Positions 26,825-35,964 of a DNA stretch of 64,000 nt are shown here, one piece after another. How positions within the stretch are numbered: the first letter of the stretch is position 1; the number at the start of each line of letters is the position of its first letter. The translations under genes were made by a program, and so were the position numbers. The notes beneath the pieces are model-generated. The model was not told the DNA's origin and ran no database searches. It was given only the letters and a program-made list of their open reading frames with translations. This DNA comes from JBBEBE01 sp040882505 (GTDB lineage Bacteria; Bacteroidota; Rhodothermia; Balneolales; Balneolaceae): the NCBI GenBank assembly GCA_040882505.1, contig JBBEBE010000008.1, positions 357,682-421,681 on the forward strand, written 5' to 3'.

Positions 26825-27376
26825 TCAGTTTTTGGAAGGTGTGAGAATCATGATCATGCGTCGACCTTCCAGGGTGGGTCTGGACTCGATTTGGGAGATG
26901 TCGCCCAACTCCTCCGCAAGTTTGTGCAGAAGGACCTTCCCTTTGTCGGTATAGAGCATGTCCCGTCCTCGAAATTGCACGGTGGCTTTGACTTTGTCCC
27001 CGTCTTCCAGGAATCCCCGGGCGTGACGCATTTTGAATTCGAGGTCGTGATCATCTGTGTTGGGTCGGAAGCGCAACTCTTTGACCTGCATCGTGTGTTG
27101 CTTCTTTTTGGCTTCCTTCTCCTTCTTCTTTTTCTCGAACATGAACTTGCCAAAATCGATCACTTTGCAGACCGGGGGTGTGGCATCCGGAGCGATCTCG
27201 ACGAGATCTTTCTTGTAAGATCGTGCAATTTGAAGGGCTCGGGTGATGTCCGCGATCTCGTGTTCGTCATCGGGTTTGATGACACGGACCTCTTTTGCCC
27301 GAATCTCGTCATTGATATTGGGTCTGTTCTTGTCGCGTCTGCGACGCGGTCTGCTGGGTCTTCTGTTTGCGATAAT
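26825..27376 (-). CDS. infC: Translation initiation factor IF-3 (non-AUG start)
   Basis: IF-3 binds the 30S subunit, blocks subunit joining and rejects wrong start codons. The protein is 183 residues if started at the ATT at 27376-27374 or 182 from the following ATC at 27373-27371. It has the N-terminal domain NINDEIRAKEVRVI, the APDATPPVCKVIDFGKFM linker region and the C-terminal domain PNTDDHDLEFKMRHARGFL. In this frame, between the thrS TAA (27401-27403) and the conserved sequence, there is no ATG, GTG or TTG; the first ATG (27142 region) is inside GKFMF. A GAGAGG site lies 2 bases before ATT and 5 before ATC, so ATC fits spacing better; E. coli infC uses ATT. Such starts make IF-3 autoregulating. 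Confidence 0.93.
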   Translation of the reverse strand: MIANRRPSRPRRRRDKNRPNINDEIRAKEVRVIKPDDEHEIADITRALQIARSYKKDLVEIAPDATPPVCKVIDFGKFMFEKKKKEKEAKKKQHTMQVKELRFRPNTDDHDLEFKMRHARGFLEDGDKVKATVQFRGRDMLYTDKGKVLLHKLAEELGDISQIESRPTLEGRRMIMILTPSKN

Positions 27377-27400
27377 AACCTCTCTGGTTCGTTTGGTTTG

Positions 27401-29353
27401 TTAGTCGTTGCTTTCCGGAGGAAGAGATCGTCTCTCGACCTCTTCGGTTACCTTTAAAATAAACTCTTTTCGTAAAAACGTTCCAATATCTCCCAATTTA
27501 TGTCGTCGAACCGAAACCGTATCCTCTGACTGCTCCTTCTCTCCGACGATGACCATATAGGGAATTTTGGCATGTTCGGCATCCCGGATCTTCGCGCCCA
27601 CCTTTTCACTTCTGCTGTCGGTACTGACCCGAAGGCCGTGGTCCCGAAGGTTCCGGGCGCACTGATTGGCATACTCTGCAAAATCGTCGGAAATCGGGAG
27701 CACCCGAATCTGCTCCGGAGCCAGCCAGAGCGGGAAATTACCGGCAAAATGTTCAATCAGGATCCCGGTAAACCGTTCCATGGATCCGAACGGTGCACGA
27801 TGGATGATGACCGGGCGATGTCGGTCGTTGTCCGATCCGACGTACGTCAATTCGAAGCGTTCCGGCATCACATAATCTACTTGTACGGTGCCCAGCTGCC
27901 ATTTTCGGCCGATGGCATCCCGAATAATAAAATCGATCTTGGGCCCGTAAAAACTGGCTTCACCCTGTGCAATCCGGTAGGAGAGTCCCATCTCGTCGGC
28001 AACTTCCCGGATTTCCTGCTGGGCACGATCCCAATAGCTTCGATCGCCCCCATACTTTTCGTCATTGTCATCCCTCCAGGAGAGGCGGATGTCGACCGCC
28101 ATGTCGAACGTATGAAACACTTGTTGCGTCAACTCAATGGTGCTTCGGATTTCGTCTTTGAGTTGATCGTGTGTGCAGTAGATATGGGCATCATCTTGTG
28201 TAAATCCACGAACACGGGACAGACCGTTCAATTCACCGGACTGTTCGTACCGATAGACGGTTCCGAATTCGGCGAGCCGCAGTGGCAGGTCCCGGTAACT
28301 CCGCAGTTCACTGTCATAAATTTTGTGGTGATGCGGACAGTTCATGGGTTTGAGCATGTACTCCTCGTCATCGACCTGAATCGGGTCAAACTGGGAGTCT
28401 TGGTAGTACGGATAGTGTCCGGACTGCTTGTAGAGATCGATCTTCGCTATATGCGGAGTAATCACCTCTTTGTACCCGCGCTCCAGCTGAAGTTCTCTGA
28501 GAAATTGTTCAAGGGTACGTCGAATCGTGGTCCCGTTGGGCAGCCAGAGGGGCAGTCCACTTCCGACCATGCTGTCCATCATGTAGATGCCGAGCTCGCG
28601 TCCCAGCTTCTTGTGGTCTCGTTTTTTTGCCTCTTCGACCTGCTCCTGCCACTCCGTCAGCAGTTTCTGCTTCGGAAAACTGATTCCGTAGATACGCGTC
28701 AACTGTTTGCTGTCGGAACGGCCCCGCCAGTAGGCTCCGGCAAGAGATGTCAGTTTGACCGCCTTGATCGAGGATGTATCGGGAAGGTGGGGGCCCCGGC
28801 AGAGATCGGTAAAATTGCCCTGTTCGTAAAATGTAATGGTTCCGTCTTCCAACTCGGAAATGAGCTCCTGCTTGTACTCATTTCCTCGTTCGCTATAGAA
28901 CTTCAGGGCTTCGTCTTTGCTTACCGCCCGGCGTTCAAAGGGAGACTTGGTACGTGCGAGTTCAATCATCTTCGCTTCGATACGGTCCAGCTTCTCTCGC
29001 GTCAGGCTCTCGTCACCGAAGTCGATGTCGTAATAGAATCCGTTCTCGATCGGCGGGCCGATCCCGAATTTGGCGTCCGGCCAGAGCTCTTGCACCGCTT
29101 CGGCCAACAAGTGAGCCGAGGAGTGCCAGAAGGTATATTGTCCTTCATCACTGTCCCAGGTATGGATACGAATGGCTCCATCGGACTCGATCGGGCGAGA
29201 AAGATCCCGTATTTCATCATTCAGCGAGTAACTCAATGCAGCACGACGAAGTCCGGACGAGATCGATTCGGCGACCTCATCTCCAGTCGTTCCGTTCGGG
29301 AACTGCTTTTTGGTACCGTCCGGTAGTGTCAGCGTAATCTGCTCGTTTGCCAT
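27401..29353 (-). CDS. thrS: Threonyl-tRNA synthetase
   Basis: Charges tRNA-Thr. From the ATG at 29353 (MANEQITLTLPDGTKK) the protein is 650 residues, the normal size. Domains: N-terminal TGS, the editing/SAD domain with HSSAHLLAEAVQ, the catalytic core with zinc region MNCPHHHKIYD, class II motif 2 (RYEQSGELNGLSRVRGFTQDD) and motif 3, and the C-terminal anticodon domain. infC follows 24 bases after its stop in the same frame. The in-frame ATG at 29404 has no support. Confidence 0.98.
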   Translation of the reverse strand: MANEQITLTLPDGTKKQFPNGTTGDEVAESISSGLRRAALSYSLNDEIRDLSRPIESDGAIRIHTWDSDEGQYTFWHSSAHLLAEAVQELWPDAKFGIGPPIENGFYYDIDFGDESLTREKLDRIEAKMIELARTKSPFERRAVSKDEALKFYSERGNEYKQELISELEDGTITFYEQGNFTDLCRGPHLPDTSSIKAVKLTSLAGAYWRGRSDSKQLTRIYGISFPKQKLLTEWQEQVEEAKKRDHKKLGRELGIYMMDSMVGSGLPLWLPNGTTIRRTLEQFLRELQLERGYKEVITPHIAKIDLYKQSGHYPYYQDSQFDPIQVDDEEYMLKPMNCPHHHKIYDSELRSYRDLPLRLAEFGTVYRYEQSGELNGLSRVRGFTQDDAHIYCTHDQLKDEIRSTIELTQQVFHTFDMAVDIRLSWRDDNDEKYGGDRSYWDRAQQEIREVADEMGLSYRIAQGEASFYGPKIDFIIRDAIGRKWQLGTVQVDYVMPERFELTYVGSDNDRHRPVIIHRAPFGSMERFTGILIEHFAGNFPLWLAPEQIRVLPISDDFAEYANQCARNLRDHGLRVSTDSRSEKVGAKIRDAEHAKIPYMVIVGEKEQSEDTVSVRRHKLGDIGTFLRKEFILKVTEEVERRSLPPESND

Positions 29354-29442
29354 ACAATCTGGATTGGGATCGATTCGACGCCTCTTGCAACGTCCAATCT
29401 GCACATATTCATTTCATGGATTCAGGAAGGGCCGAAAATACG

Positions 29443-29471
29443 AAAAAACAGGGCGAAATCGAACCCCGTGT
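29443..29471 (-). terminator. Possible terminator after first DUF1080 gene
   Basis: On the minus strand ACACGGGG (one bulged base) pairs with CCCTGT, followed by six T. It lies 34 bases after the DUF1080 stop at 29505 and 90 bases before thrS. The stem is short, so this is uncertain. Confidence 0.35.
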
Positions 29472-29504
29472 CCTCTTGCCGATAGCGGTTCTCTCAAACC
29501 GGAA

Positions 29505-30290
29505 TCATCTGGATTCCCGGGAGCTCATGCCGTCGGCATCCTGGATCGCTTCGTCCAGGGGACGGACCCAGATATTTCGGTAGCTGACACGATCGGTATG
29601 GTCCTGAAGCCGGATGGAGTCAAATCCATGGGATTCATAGGAGGGCGTACCACGAAAGACCGTCGGGCCCAATAGTTCGACGTTGTTCTGAATCAGGACG
29701 CCGTTGAGCATGACAGTGATCCGGGCCGGTTCACGCAACGTTCCGTCCTCTTCAAAACGGGGCGCTTTGAAAAAGATGTCATAACTCTGCCATTCGCCCG
29801 GCTCTCGTGCCGGATTGGCCAGCGGGATATGCTGCTTGTAGATGCTGCCGGCCATTCCATTTACATAGGTCGGATTGTTCCAGTTGTCCAACACCTGTAC
29901 TTCATATCTCTCCTGCAGGAAAACGCCACTGTTGCCACGTCCCTGACCGTCTCCGTCAATGACGTCGGGCGCCCGAAATTCAAGATGAAGTTGGACGTCG
30001 CCAAACTCGCGACGCGTATGAATATCGCCATTCCCCGGTGTGACGGTCATGTGATCTCCGGAACGTTCCCACTGGGCATCCGAGCCGTCGCCGGACACCC
30101 ACTCCTCCAGGCCGCTTCCGTCAAAGAGGAGAATCGCATCGGAGGGTGGAGGTGTGAAGCGTGGAGAAGCGGGAACCACGGCCGGTTCCGGTTCATACAC
30201 TTCCGTCCATTCGGGCGGATCCTGTGCCTGTCCGCAACCGGTTAGAAGAATCCATGAGAGAAGGAACAAGGGGAGAATGCGTCGAATCAT
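29505..30290 (-). CDS. DUF1080 (3-keto-disaccharide hydrolase-like) lipoprotein, copy 1
   Basis: A 261-residue exported protein. The signal peptide ends in a lipobox (WILLTGC), followed by a proline-rich linker and a concanavalin-like DUF1080 domain starting at ILLFDGSGLEEW. The typical internal blocks are FRAPDVIDGDGQGRGNSGVF, EVQVLDNW and ARITVMLNGVLIQ. DUF1080 proteins are lectin-like or act on 3-keto glycosides in several Bacteroidota, but the substrate here is unknown. A second DUF1080 gene lies 59 bases upstream on the same strand. The ATG at 30290 was chosen; the frame extends 17 codons further. Confidence 0.85.
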   Translation of the reverse strand: MIRRILPLFLLSWILLTGCGQAQDPPEWTEVYEPEPAVVPASPRFTPPPSDAILLFDGSGLEEWVSGDGSDAQWERSGDHMTVTPGNGDIHTRREFGDVQLHLEFRAPDVIDGDGQGRGNSGVFLQERYEVQVLDNWNNPTYVNGMAGSIYKQHIPLANPAREPGEWQSYDIFFKAPRFEEDGTLREPARITVMLNGVLIQNNVELLGPTVFRGTPSYESHGFDSIRLQDHTDRVSYRNIWVRPLDEAIQDADGMSSRESR

Positions 30291-30349
30291 CGGGAACGTT
30301 TTGTTGTGAGAATCAGGATTTATCCTATTGCCAGTAAACAAAATACGGG

Positions 30350-31117
30350 CTACAGCTCAAGAATTTCGATATTTCGGAACTGAACAATGGATGGCGGGCT
30401 GTTCCACTCGCCATTCTGCTTGCCACCGTGGTGTTGGAGAGCAATCGGTCCCTCTTCTGCAATGCCTGGAAGTTCTGCATTCTCGATCACGGTCATGTCG
30501 TTCAAGACAACGGTCAGACGATCTCCCCGCATGGTAATCTCGAACTGGTTCCATTCTCCCAAATCATTGTCTGCATGAATGGACGGCGTGACCCCGGCAC
30601 GAACATCGGCCGGCATGGATCCATCGGTTCGGTATCCGTACACTTCACCCGACCCAATGGGCCAGTTCCAGATATTGATCTGGGCTTTCGAAGATCCCCG
30701 AACAAAGACTCCTGAATCGGAATCGGGCAGAGAGATCAAGATGTCCTCTCCGTCCAGACCCTTTTTGTGGGATCCGTCCGGAAGGATGAATCGAACGCGG
30801 GGATTGATGTATGGGGTTTCGGAAAGCCGCCACTCCAGTCGAAGCACAAAATCGCCATAGGACTCTTCGCTCCAGAGGTTTTTATCCCCTTCGGCTTCGC
30901 TGAGCGCATCATAATCGATCACGCCGTCGATCACCTGCCAGTGACCTCCGTCCCCTTCGGGAAGGACCCATCCGGTAAGATCTTCACCATTGAAGAGAGA
31001 CTGGAATTCACCGGGCAGAATTTCTGTCTGGATTGCAGGTTCGGTTTCCTGAGCGGTATTGCAAGCCGTGAAAGCGATCAAGAAGAGTGCCAAAAATGTT
31101 GTAGCCAGAGATTTCAT
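30350..31117 (-). CDS. DUF1080 (3-keto-disaccharide hydrolase-like) lipoprotein, copy 2
   Basis: A 255-residue relative of the next gene: lipobox LIAFTACN, the domain start FQSLFNGEDLTGWV, the block DSDSGVFVRGSSKAQINIW and the C-terminal IQLHHGG-like IALQHHGGKQNG. It has the DUF1080 fold with the LQHHG element that is often present, which copy 1 lacks in that form. The two are divergent in sequence, so this looks like old paralogy or two lineages of one family. The ATG at 31117 gives a normal signal peptide; the frame extends 36 codons upstream without support. Confidence 0.86.
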   Translation of the reverse strand: MKSLATTFLALFLIAFTACNTAQETEPAIQTEILPGEFQSLFNGEDLTGWVLPEGDGGHWQVIDGVIDYDALSEAEGDKNLWSEESYGDFVLRLEWRLSETPYINPRVRFILPDGSHKKGLDGEDILISLPDSDSGVFVRGSSKAQINIWNWPIGSGEVYGYRTDGSMPADVRAGVTPSIHADNDLGEWNQFEITMRGDRLTVVLNDMTVIENAELPGIAEEGPIALQHHGGKQNGEWNSPPSIVQFRNIEILEL

Positions 31118-31246
31118 AGGTCGAATTGGATTGGGATTGTTGGGATCGGCAGAGGGTCCGGCGAGGATCCACCTCTCCGGAAGGCTCCCGTCACTGTGAA
31201 TATAAAAAATTGGAGCGCTTTGCATAGCGGAAAATCGGGCACCGAG

Positions 31247-32221
31247 TCAGGGTAGAGCGTTGGCTACCGGTTCATCCCGAAAGTGGATGTACGGGAAACA
31301 CTCGGGGATGTGGGAGTCCCAGATGCCGTGAGAGCTCAGGCTCCATCCGCCGGAATCATTGGCCGGAGGTGCCGCTTTGTACGGGTTGAACCGGGAGAAA
31401 TCGATTCTCCAGATATCACCGTCCAGAGGCGGAAGGGGGCGATCATCTGCCTTGGCCAGCCACTCCATCCCGTGCCAGGGGAAGGCGATCTCGACATACC
31501 ACCCACGATCCCGAATCTCGTCATTGTTGATCTCACCGTCGATATGCACGGCCGTCTCCAGGTCGGGAAACCAGAAGTCCCAGGAGCCGACCCGGGGGCC
31601 TCTGGGGTGTTCCCGCCATCCCACGCCGTTGAAATCGCGCAGAAGGGGGTTGTCTCGTGCAAAGGCCGGATTGTCGGCAAATCCGCCTCGGTCATACGCC
31701 TCTTCCCAGATAAAGAAGGCTTCGTAGAGTGTTCCCAACGCATTGATCTCGAACTCGTAGTAGGCGTCTTGTCCGGCAATGAAGACCTCGGCATTGTTCT
31801 CGTTGTAGAGCGGATCATTGCGCTCGGTCAGTGTCCCGTTGATCACCGGCTCTTCGATCAGAAAGCCGACGTAGAGCGCCTCCTCGTCCCAGAGCAGCTT
31901 GACATGCGTGTCGTGAATGGGGTCTTCACCGGAGATCAAATCGATGAATCGGGGAGAGAGCGGGGCATCCCCCCAGGCCGCCTCGTCCAATTTCCCGTCT
32001 ACATGAATCGAGGAATCGGTCCGGTAGACCGTGTACTCGGGAATGTTCGCTTCCTGGCAGGGATAGGGCCAATCGACCGTGAGAGAATCGGTCTGCGTTT
32101 GCCCGGAAGCGGACTCGACCGATGGGTCGGGAGCGTTGCAGGAGAGCAGAAAAACGGGAATCGCCAGAAGTGCAACCGTGCCGGCGAGGGGATGAACCGA
32201 ATCGGATCGTTGGACAGTCAT
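31247..32221 (-). CDS. CBM9-like carbohydrate-binding lipoprotein, copy 1
   Basis: A 324-residue exported protein with a lipobox (PVFLLSC) and a family 9-type carbohydrate-binding domain: SIHVDGKLDEAAWGDAP near the start, LLWDEEALYVGFLIEEP, then NAEVFIAG, YYEFEINALGTLYEAFF and IDFSRFNPYKAA near the end. CBM9-like domains bind sugar ends, but many such stand-alone proteins have no known ligand. The start ATG is at 32221; the frame extends 58 codons upstream into the neighbouring gene and was rejected. It sits upstream of the DUF1080 pair on the same strand. Confidence 0.86.
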   Translation of the reverse strand: MTVQRSDSVHPLAGTVALLAIPVFLLSCNAPDPSVESASGQTQTDSLTVDWPYPCQEANIPEYTVYRTDSSIHVDGKLDEAAWGDAPLSPRFIDLISGEDPIHDTHVKLLWDEEALYVGFLIEEPVINGTLTERNDPLYNENNAEVFIAGQDAYYEFEINALGTLYEAFFIWEEAYDRGGFADNPAFARDNPLLRDFNGVGWREHPRGPRVGSWDFWFPDLETAVHIDGEINNDEIRDRGWYVEIAFPWHGMEWLAKADDRPLPPLDGDIWRIDFSRFNPYKAAPPANDSGGWSLSSHGIWDSHIPECFPYIHFRDEPVANALP

Positions 32222-32288
32222 AACAGGGGGTTGGGTTCGTGGAAACGGGGCTCCATGCCCATTCGGGAACAGGAGCCGTTTTCCTTGA

Positions 32289-33104
32289 TTAGTCAAACAC
32301 CAAGGTTCCAAAGTATTCAGGAACATGGAAATTGGGGCGATCCCGCTCGATGACAGACCACGTGAGCCAGTGGGGGTGCGAGGTGTCATCTGCACACTTG
32401 TAGAAATTGGCTCTCCATTTTACACCCGGAGCCGGTCGATCGATCTGGCTGTACTCTTCCAGGATATCGAACGGAATCCGGTACTCCATGGTCCAGGTCA
32501 CGGGTTCTTCCATTTCGGTTGCCACCTCTTCCGGATCGAGGGAGTGGGCGATGGTCACCTGATCAAAATGGTCGTGAGAGAGTCGAGCCCGCTCTCTGTT
32601 CTCTCCCTGCCCTCGCTGAAAGTGGAATAGTGCGGTCCCGATGCAGTTCATCTCCAGATTGAAATAGCCGTTGTCCAGATTGCTGGAAGGTGTAAAAAAG
32701 AACTCGACCGTACTGTCCCGAAAGACGGGATCCTGGTAATCGGTATAGGCACATCGTACGTACTGGTCTTCGACGCGGTAGATCACATAGATGGCATCCT
32801 CGTCGTATGCCACTTTGGCCTGTACACCCGGTCGGTGCTCCGGATCGTCTCCCATGTGATGCTCGATGTGAAGGGGTTCGATCTCGTTCCAGGGGGCTTT
32901 GTCCCATTCACTGTCGATAACGACCGGTTCCGTGAGCCGGGTCACCTGGTAGGTTTTGTGGATGTTGCTGTCTGAATGGTGGGTCATGGTCTCGGGCTCC
33001 GGTTCGGGTTGTTGGCTGCCGTTCCCGCAAGCCGTCAGACTACCGAGAAGGAGTGTCGAGGGGAGAAGAAGCGTCCAAAATGAGGGAGAATGAAAGTCGA
33101 TCAT
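32289..33104 (-). CDS. CBM9-like carbohydrate-binding lipoprotein, copy 2
   Basis: A 271-residue exported protein with a lipobox (LLGSLTACG) and a CBM9-like domain: VVIDSEWDKAPWNE, VAYDEDAIYVIYRVED, STVEFFFTPSSNL, YFNLEMNCIGTALFHF and VKWRANFYKCADDTSHPHWLTW. It is a shorter relative of the following gene (67-base gap), and the tandem arrangement indicates duplication. The family call rests on the beta-sandwich blocks. The start at 33104 gives a clean signal peptide; a 67-codon upstream extension was rejected. Confidence 0.85.
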   Translation of the reverse strand: MIDFHSPSFWTLLLPSTLLLGSLTACGNGSQQPEPEPETMTHHSDSNIHKTYQVTRLTEPVVIDSEWDKAPWNEIEPLHIEHHMGDDPEHRPGVQAKVAYDEDAIYVIYRVEDQYVRCAYTDYQDPVFRDSTVEFFFTPSSNLDNGYFNLEMNCIGTALFHFQRGQGENRERARLSHDHFDQVTIAHSLDPEEVATEMEEPVTWTMEYRIPFDILEEYSQIDRPAPGVKWRANFYKCADDTSHPHWLTWSVIERDRPNFHVPEYFGTLVFD

Positions 33105-33343
33105 GGATTCGCGTCGTCGGTTCGTGGTTTCTGATTTCCGGAAACGGTCTTCCCGAAAAAATATGTCCGGGCTCCGGTAACTGGTCGGAGTATAGCCGTT
33201 TTGAGAGACATTTCCACCAAACGTCCCCCGACGACTTGCGGATCCAGGCTCGTCGATGTGCCGTGGTCGAACGCGAATCGGGAGCTGATGAACGAGCTGG
33301 AACACATGGGTGCCCGTATGCCACGGGAGGCCTCTTGAAACGA

Positions 33344-34738
33344 CTATGCCGATTTCCAGGGGCCGGTGACGGCGAGGGTCAAACCGGACATAATGTTGAA
33401 AAAGAGGGTGGATCCATCTGGCGAAAAGGTAGCCCCCGCCAGCTCAGACCCGTTCATGGCATTGCGACCGAATTTGTAGAGCTCGCCTTCGGGGGTCACG
33501 CCCACGAGGTACTGCTCTCCCGATCCATCCTCGCAGACGATCAAATCGCCCCACGGAGAGACCGTGAGATTGTCTGCATTCTCGATGACGGTGGCATCGT
33601 TCGGTTCTACGAAGAGCTCCAGGACTCCCGGCTGCTCCTCTTCTCGGGATGTTCCTTCGTTCGGGCTGGGTGTATAACTCCATATCTGGCCTTTCCGGGC
33701 ATCTCCACCGTTTGTACAGGCGAAATAGACGGCTCCGTTTCCAAACCACATTCCCTCGCCCCGCGCAAACCGGGTGGCGCCCTGATCAAATCCGCGCAAT
33801 CGTAGGTCATCGTCGGGAGCGTCGATATTCTCCAGATCCATCCAGGTGACCTCGAAACGGTCTCCCGGGACGAGATCCGGTCCGTCCCCCCAGTTGCGAG
33901 TATCCATCGAGGCGTGGTCCCGAACGACCAGAGCCTGCAAACGTCCGCCGGCCAACAAGTCTCCCGGGCGATTTGGAATCCAGCGGTAGAGAAGGCCGTC
34001 GCCCCGGTCTTCGGTCAAATAGATCACGCCACTGTCGGGATCCACCGCCACCGCTTCATGGTTGAACCGTCCCATCGATTTGATGGGAACCGGATGGACC
34101 AGACGGGGCTCTTCATGGGCCGTCACTTCAAAGACGTATCCGTGATCCACTTCATGACGGTCATCGGCCCGTTGAACGGTCTCTTCACAGGTGATCCAGG
34201 TGTTCCACGGGGTCGGGCCGCCGGCACAGTTCCGGATGGTCCCGGCCAGACTCAGATGTTGGGAGATCACCTCTTGTCGCCGGGTATCGTAGACCAGGTT
34301 GGTTGTTCCCCCCAGTGCCGGGGTTCCACGCCCCGGATCATAGATCGAGGAGGCGGGAATCTGACTCAACAGGTTTGACGGACGGCCGTCAAACGGGCCC
34401 TCTTCCGGATCGGCCCCGGCACTCACTTCATGATTTCGAATCAGAACGGTTCGTCCGTTGGATCCAGGAAAGGCCGCCATTCCGTCGGGGCGGTGGGGCA
34501 GTCGCAACCCGTCGTCCATCGTCTCTCCATGTCGGGAGATGATGGTGTATCGAAAGCCCTCCGGCAGATCAAAAATTCCATCCGGGTCTCGCTTGAGAGG
34601 GCCATAGCCCCCGGATTCCGGCTGTGCTGCAAAGCGGGAGGAGAACCCGCCGCTCGCAACCATAATGGATTGCAGGCCGGTAAATCCGAGTGTAATGGCT
34701 CCGGCCTGTTTCAAGAAAAATCGTCTGGAGATGGACAT
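33344..34738 (-). CDS. PhoX-family (DUF839) phosphatase, Tat-exported
   Basis: A 464-residue PhoX-type protein. The N-terminus carries a Tat signal (SRRFFLKQAGA) so it is exported folded with its metal cofactor. The DUF839 propeller is clear: FDLPEGFRYTIISRHGE, LIRNHEVSAG, GGTTNLVYDT, NCAGGPTPWNTWITCEET, RFNHEAVAVDPDSGVIYLTEDRG, GMWFGNGAVYFACTNGG, NADNLTVSPWGDLIVCED. PhoX enzymes are Ca/Fe-dependent alkaline phosphatases in the periplasm. No Pho-type promoter is visible. It lies between the MFS carrier (101-base gap) and the CBM9 pair (239-base gap). Confidence 0.92.
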   Translation of the reverse strand: MSISRRFFLKQAGAITLGFTGLQSIMVASGGFSSRFAAQPESGGYGPLKRDPDGIFDLPEGFRYTIISRHGETMDDGLRLPHRPDGMAAFPGSNGRTVLIRNHEVSAGADPEEGPFDGRPSNLLSQIPASSIYDPGRGTPALGGTTNLVYDTRRQEVISQHLSLAGTIRNCAGGPTPWNTWITCEETVQRADDRHEVDHGYVFEVTAHEEPRLVHPVPIKSMGRFNHEAVAVDPDSGVIYLTEDRGDGLLYRWIPNRPGDLLAGGRLQALVVRDHASMDTRNWGDGPDLVPGDRFEVTWMDLENIDAPDDDLRLRGFDQGATRFARGEGMWFGNGAVYFACTNGGDARKGQIWSYTPSPNEGTSREEEQPGVLELFVEPNDATVIENADNLTVSPWGDLIVCEDGSGEQYLVGVTPEGELYKFGRNAMNGSELAGATFSPDGSTLFFNIMSGLTLAVTGPWKSA

Positions 34739-34839
34739 GATCCCGTGGGTTTGGTTCTCGTCTGGTTACGAACGAAACGTAGCAAAAAGAGTGCAAAGGT
34801 CGTATCACCAAATGATCAAGAAATGTGTCCCGCGTGGAT

Positions 34840-35964
34840 TCAGGGTTGACCCCTTGTGACCGATGTCGGGACCGCTCGAAGCAGTGTGAGGCTTGTAAGC
34901 AGAAAAAGCCCTCCTGCGATGGCCGTGACCCAGAATGTGGCTCGAATATGCCAGACAGAGTACACGATGCCCAACAGATAGGGTCCCAATGATTGACCGA
35001 TTCGCATGACAATCCAGTTGACCGAAAGAAATGCAGCACGATAACTGTCCGGAGCCGAGCTGGTCAGGAGTGTCAGGATACTGGGGATATTCATGCCCTG
35101 GGCCACGCCGAAAAAGACAATCGGGATCAGGAACACCCAGAGCGTTTCAATCCAGGGAAGACTCAAAAAGATGAGGGTATAGAGCAGAGCGGCAATTCGA
35201 ATCAAATGGTGGCTCTGGGCAACACGTAATATTTTTCCGAGAGAAGCAGAGGTGACCGCTGTCATCAGGGAGGACGTGGAGAGGAAGATCCCGATCATCA
35301 GAGTCGACAGCCCGAACTGCTCATCCAGAAAGATGGTGAAGAAGGTGATATACCCGCCGTACAGGATGATGGTGGTGAGGAACATGCAGAGCAGCAGAGC
35401 CAGTACGTGACGTTTGAAAAGAGATCCGGCGATCTCTTTGAGGTAGAGTCCCATGGACATGGAGTGACCCGATCCATTGGATTCAAGAAGGACGAGGGCT
35501 GCGAGGGCAACGGGTACGGCAAGCAGACTCAGAAAGAAGGGGGCGTACCAACCAATCAGGGCGAGCCCGCCGCCGATCGCCGGGTAGATCGCCGTTCCAA
35601 CGCTCAGTACACTTCCGTTGTATCCCATCACTTCGGCCCGGCGTCGCCCTTCGAAGAAATCTCCGATGAGAGTAAGATTGATGACGCCGAGCGATGCACT
35701 TCCCATCCCCTGTAGCGCACGATAGAGAAGAAGTTGGTCAAAATCGGTGGCGGTGGCACACGCAGCTCCGGCGAACCCGAACAGCAGAAGCGAAGGGACC
35801 AGAATCACTTTCCGGTTCAGCCGGTCGGCCAAAATCCCGAAGATGGGCGTGAACAGAATGCCCGGAATGGTGAAAAAGGTGATCAGCAGTCCGATCTGAC
35901 CAGTCGACACCTCCATGGCATCGGCGATGGCCGGAAATGCCGGGGCGATACTGGAGACGCCCAT
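34840..35964 (-). CDS. MFS transporter (N-terminus ambiguous)
   Basis: A 374-residue major-facilitator carrier with about eleven visible membrane helices, including the MFS loop motif GILADRLNRKVIL after helix 2. With the first ATG at 35964 the first helix is cut: upstream codons in the same frame encode RPLYLIFSITLASV, which completes helix 1, and continue open to a TAA near 36,145, but none of these upstream codons is ATG, GTG or TTG. So the true start is either a rare codon or lies before a frameshift (a run of six A at 36022-36027 on the minus strand is in that region). Substrate unknown; it heads the secreted-protein cluster. Confidence 0.75.
   Translation of the reverse strand: MGVSSIAPAFPAIADAMEVSTGQIGLLITFFTIPGILFTPIFGILADRLNRKVILVPSLLLFGFAGAACATATDFDQLLLYRALQGMGSASLGVINLTLIGDFFEGRRRAEVMGYNGSVLSVGTAIYPAIGGGLALIGWYAPFFLSLLAVPVALAALVLLESNGSGHSMSMGLYLKEIAGSLFKRHVLALLLCMFLTTIILYGGYITFFTIFLDEQFGLSTLMIGIFLSTSSLMTAVTSASLGKILRVAQSHHLIRIAALLYTLIFLSLPWIETLWVFLIPIVFFGVAQGMNIPSILTLLTSSAPDSYRAAFLSVNWIVMRIGQSLGPYLLGIVYSVWHIRATFWVTAIAGGLFLLTSLTLLRAVPTSVTRGQP

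Noticed and set aside
27572..29326. 584-codon plus-strand open frame opposite thrS
   Set aside because: It is antisense to a fully supported thrS and shows no domain or signal; long antisense frames are common opposite GC-rich genes here.
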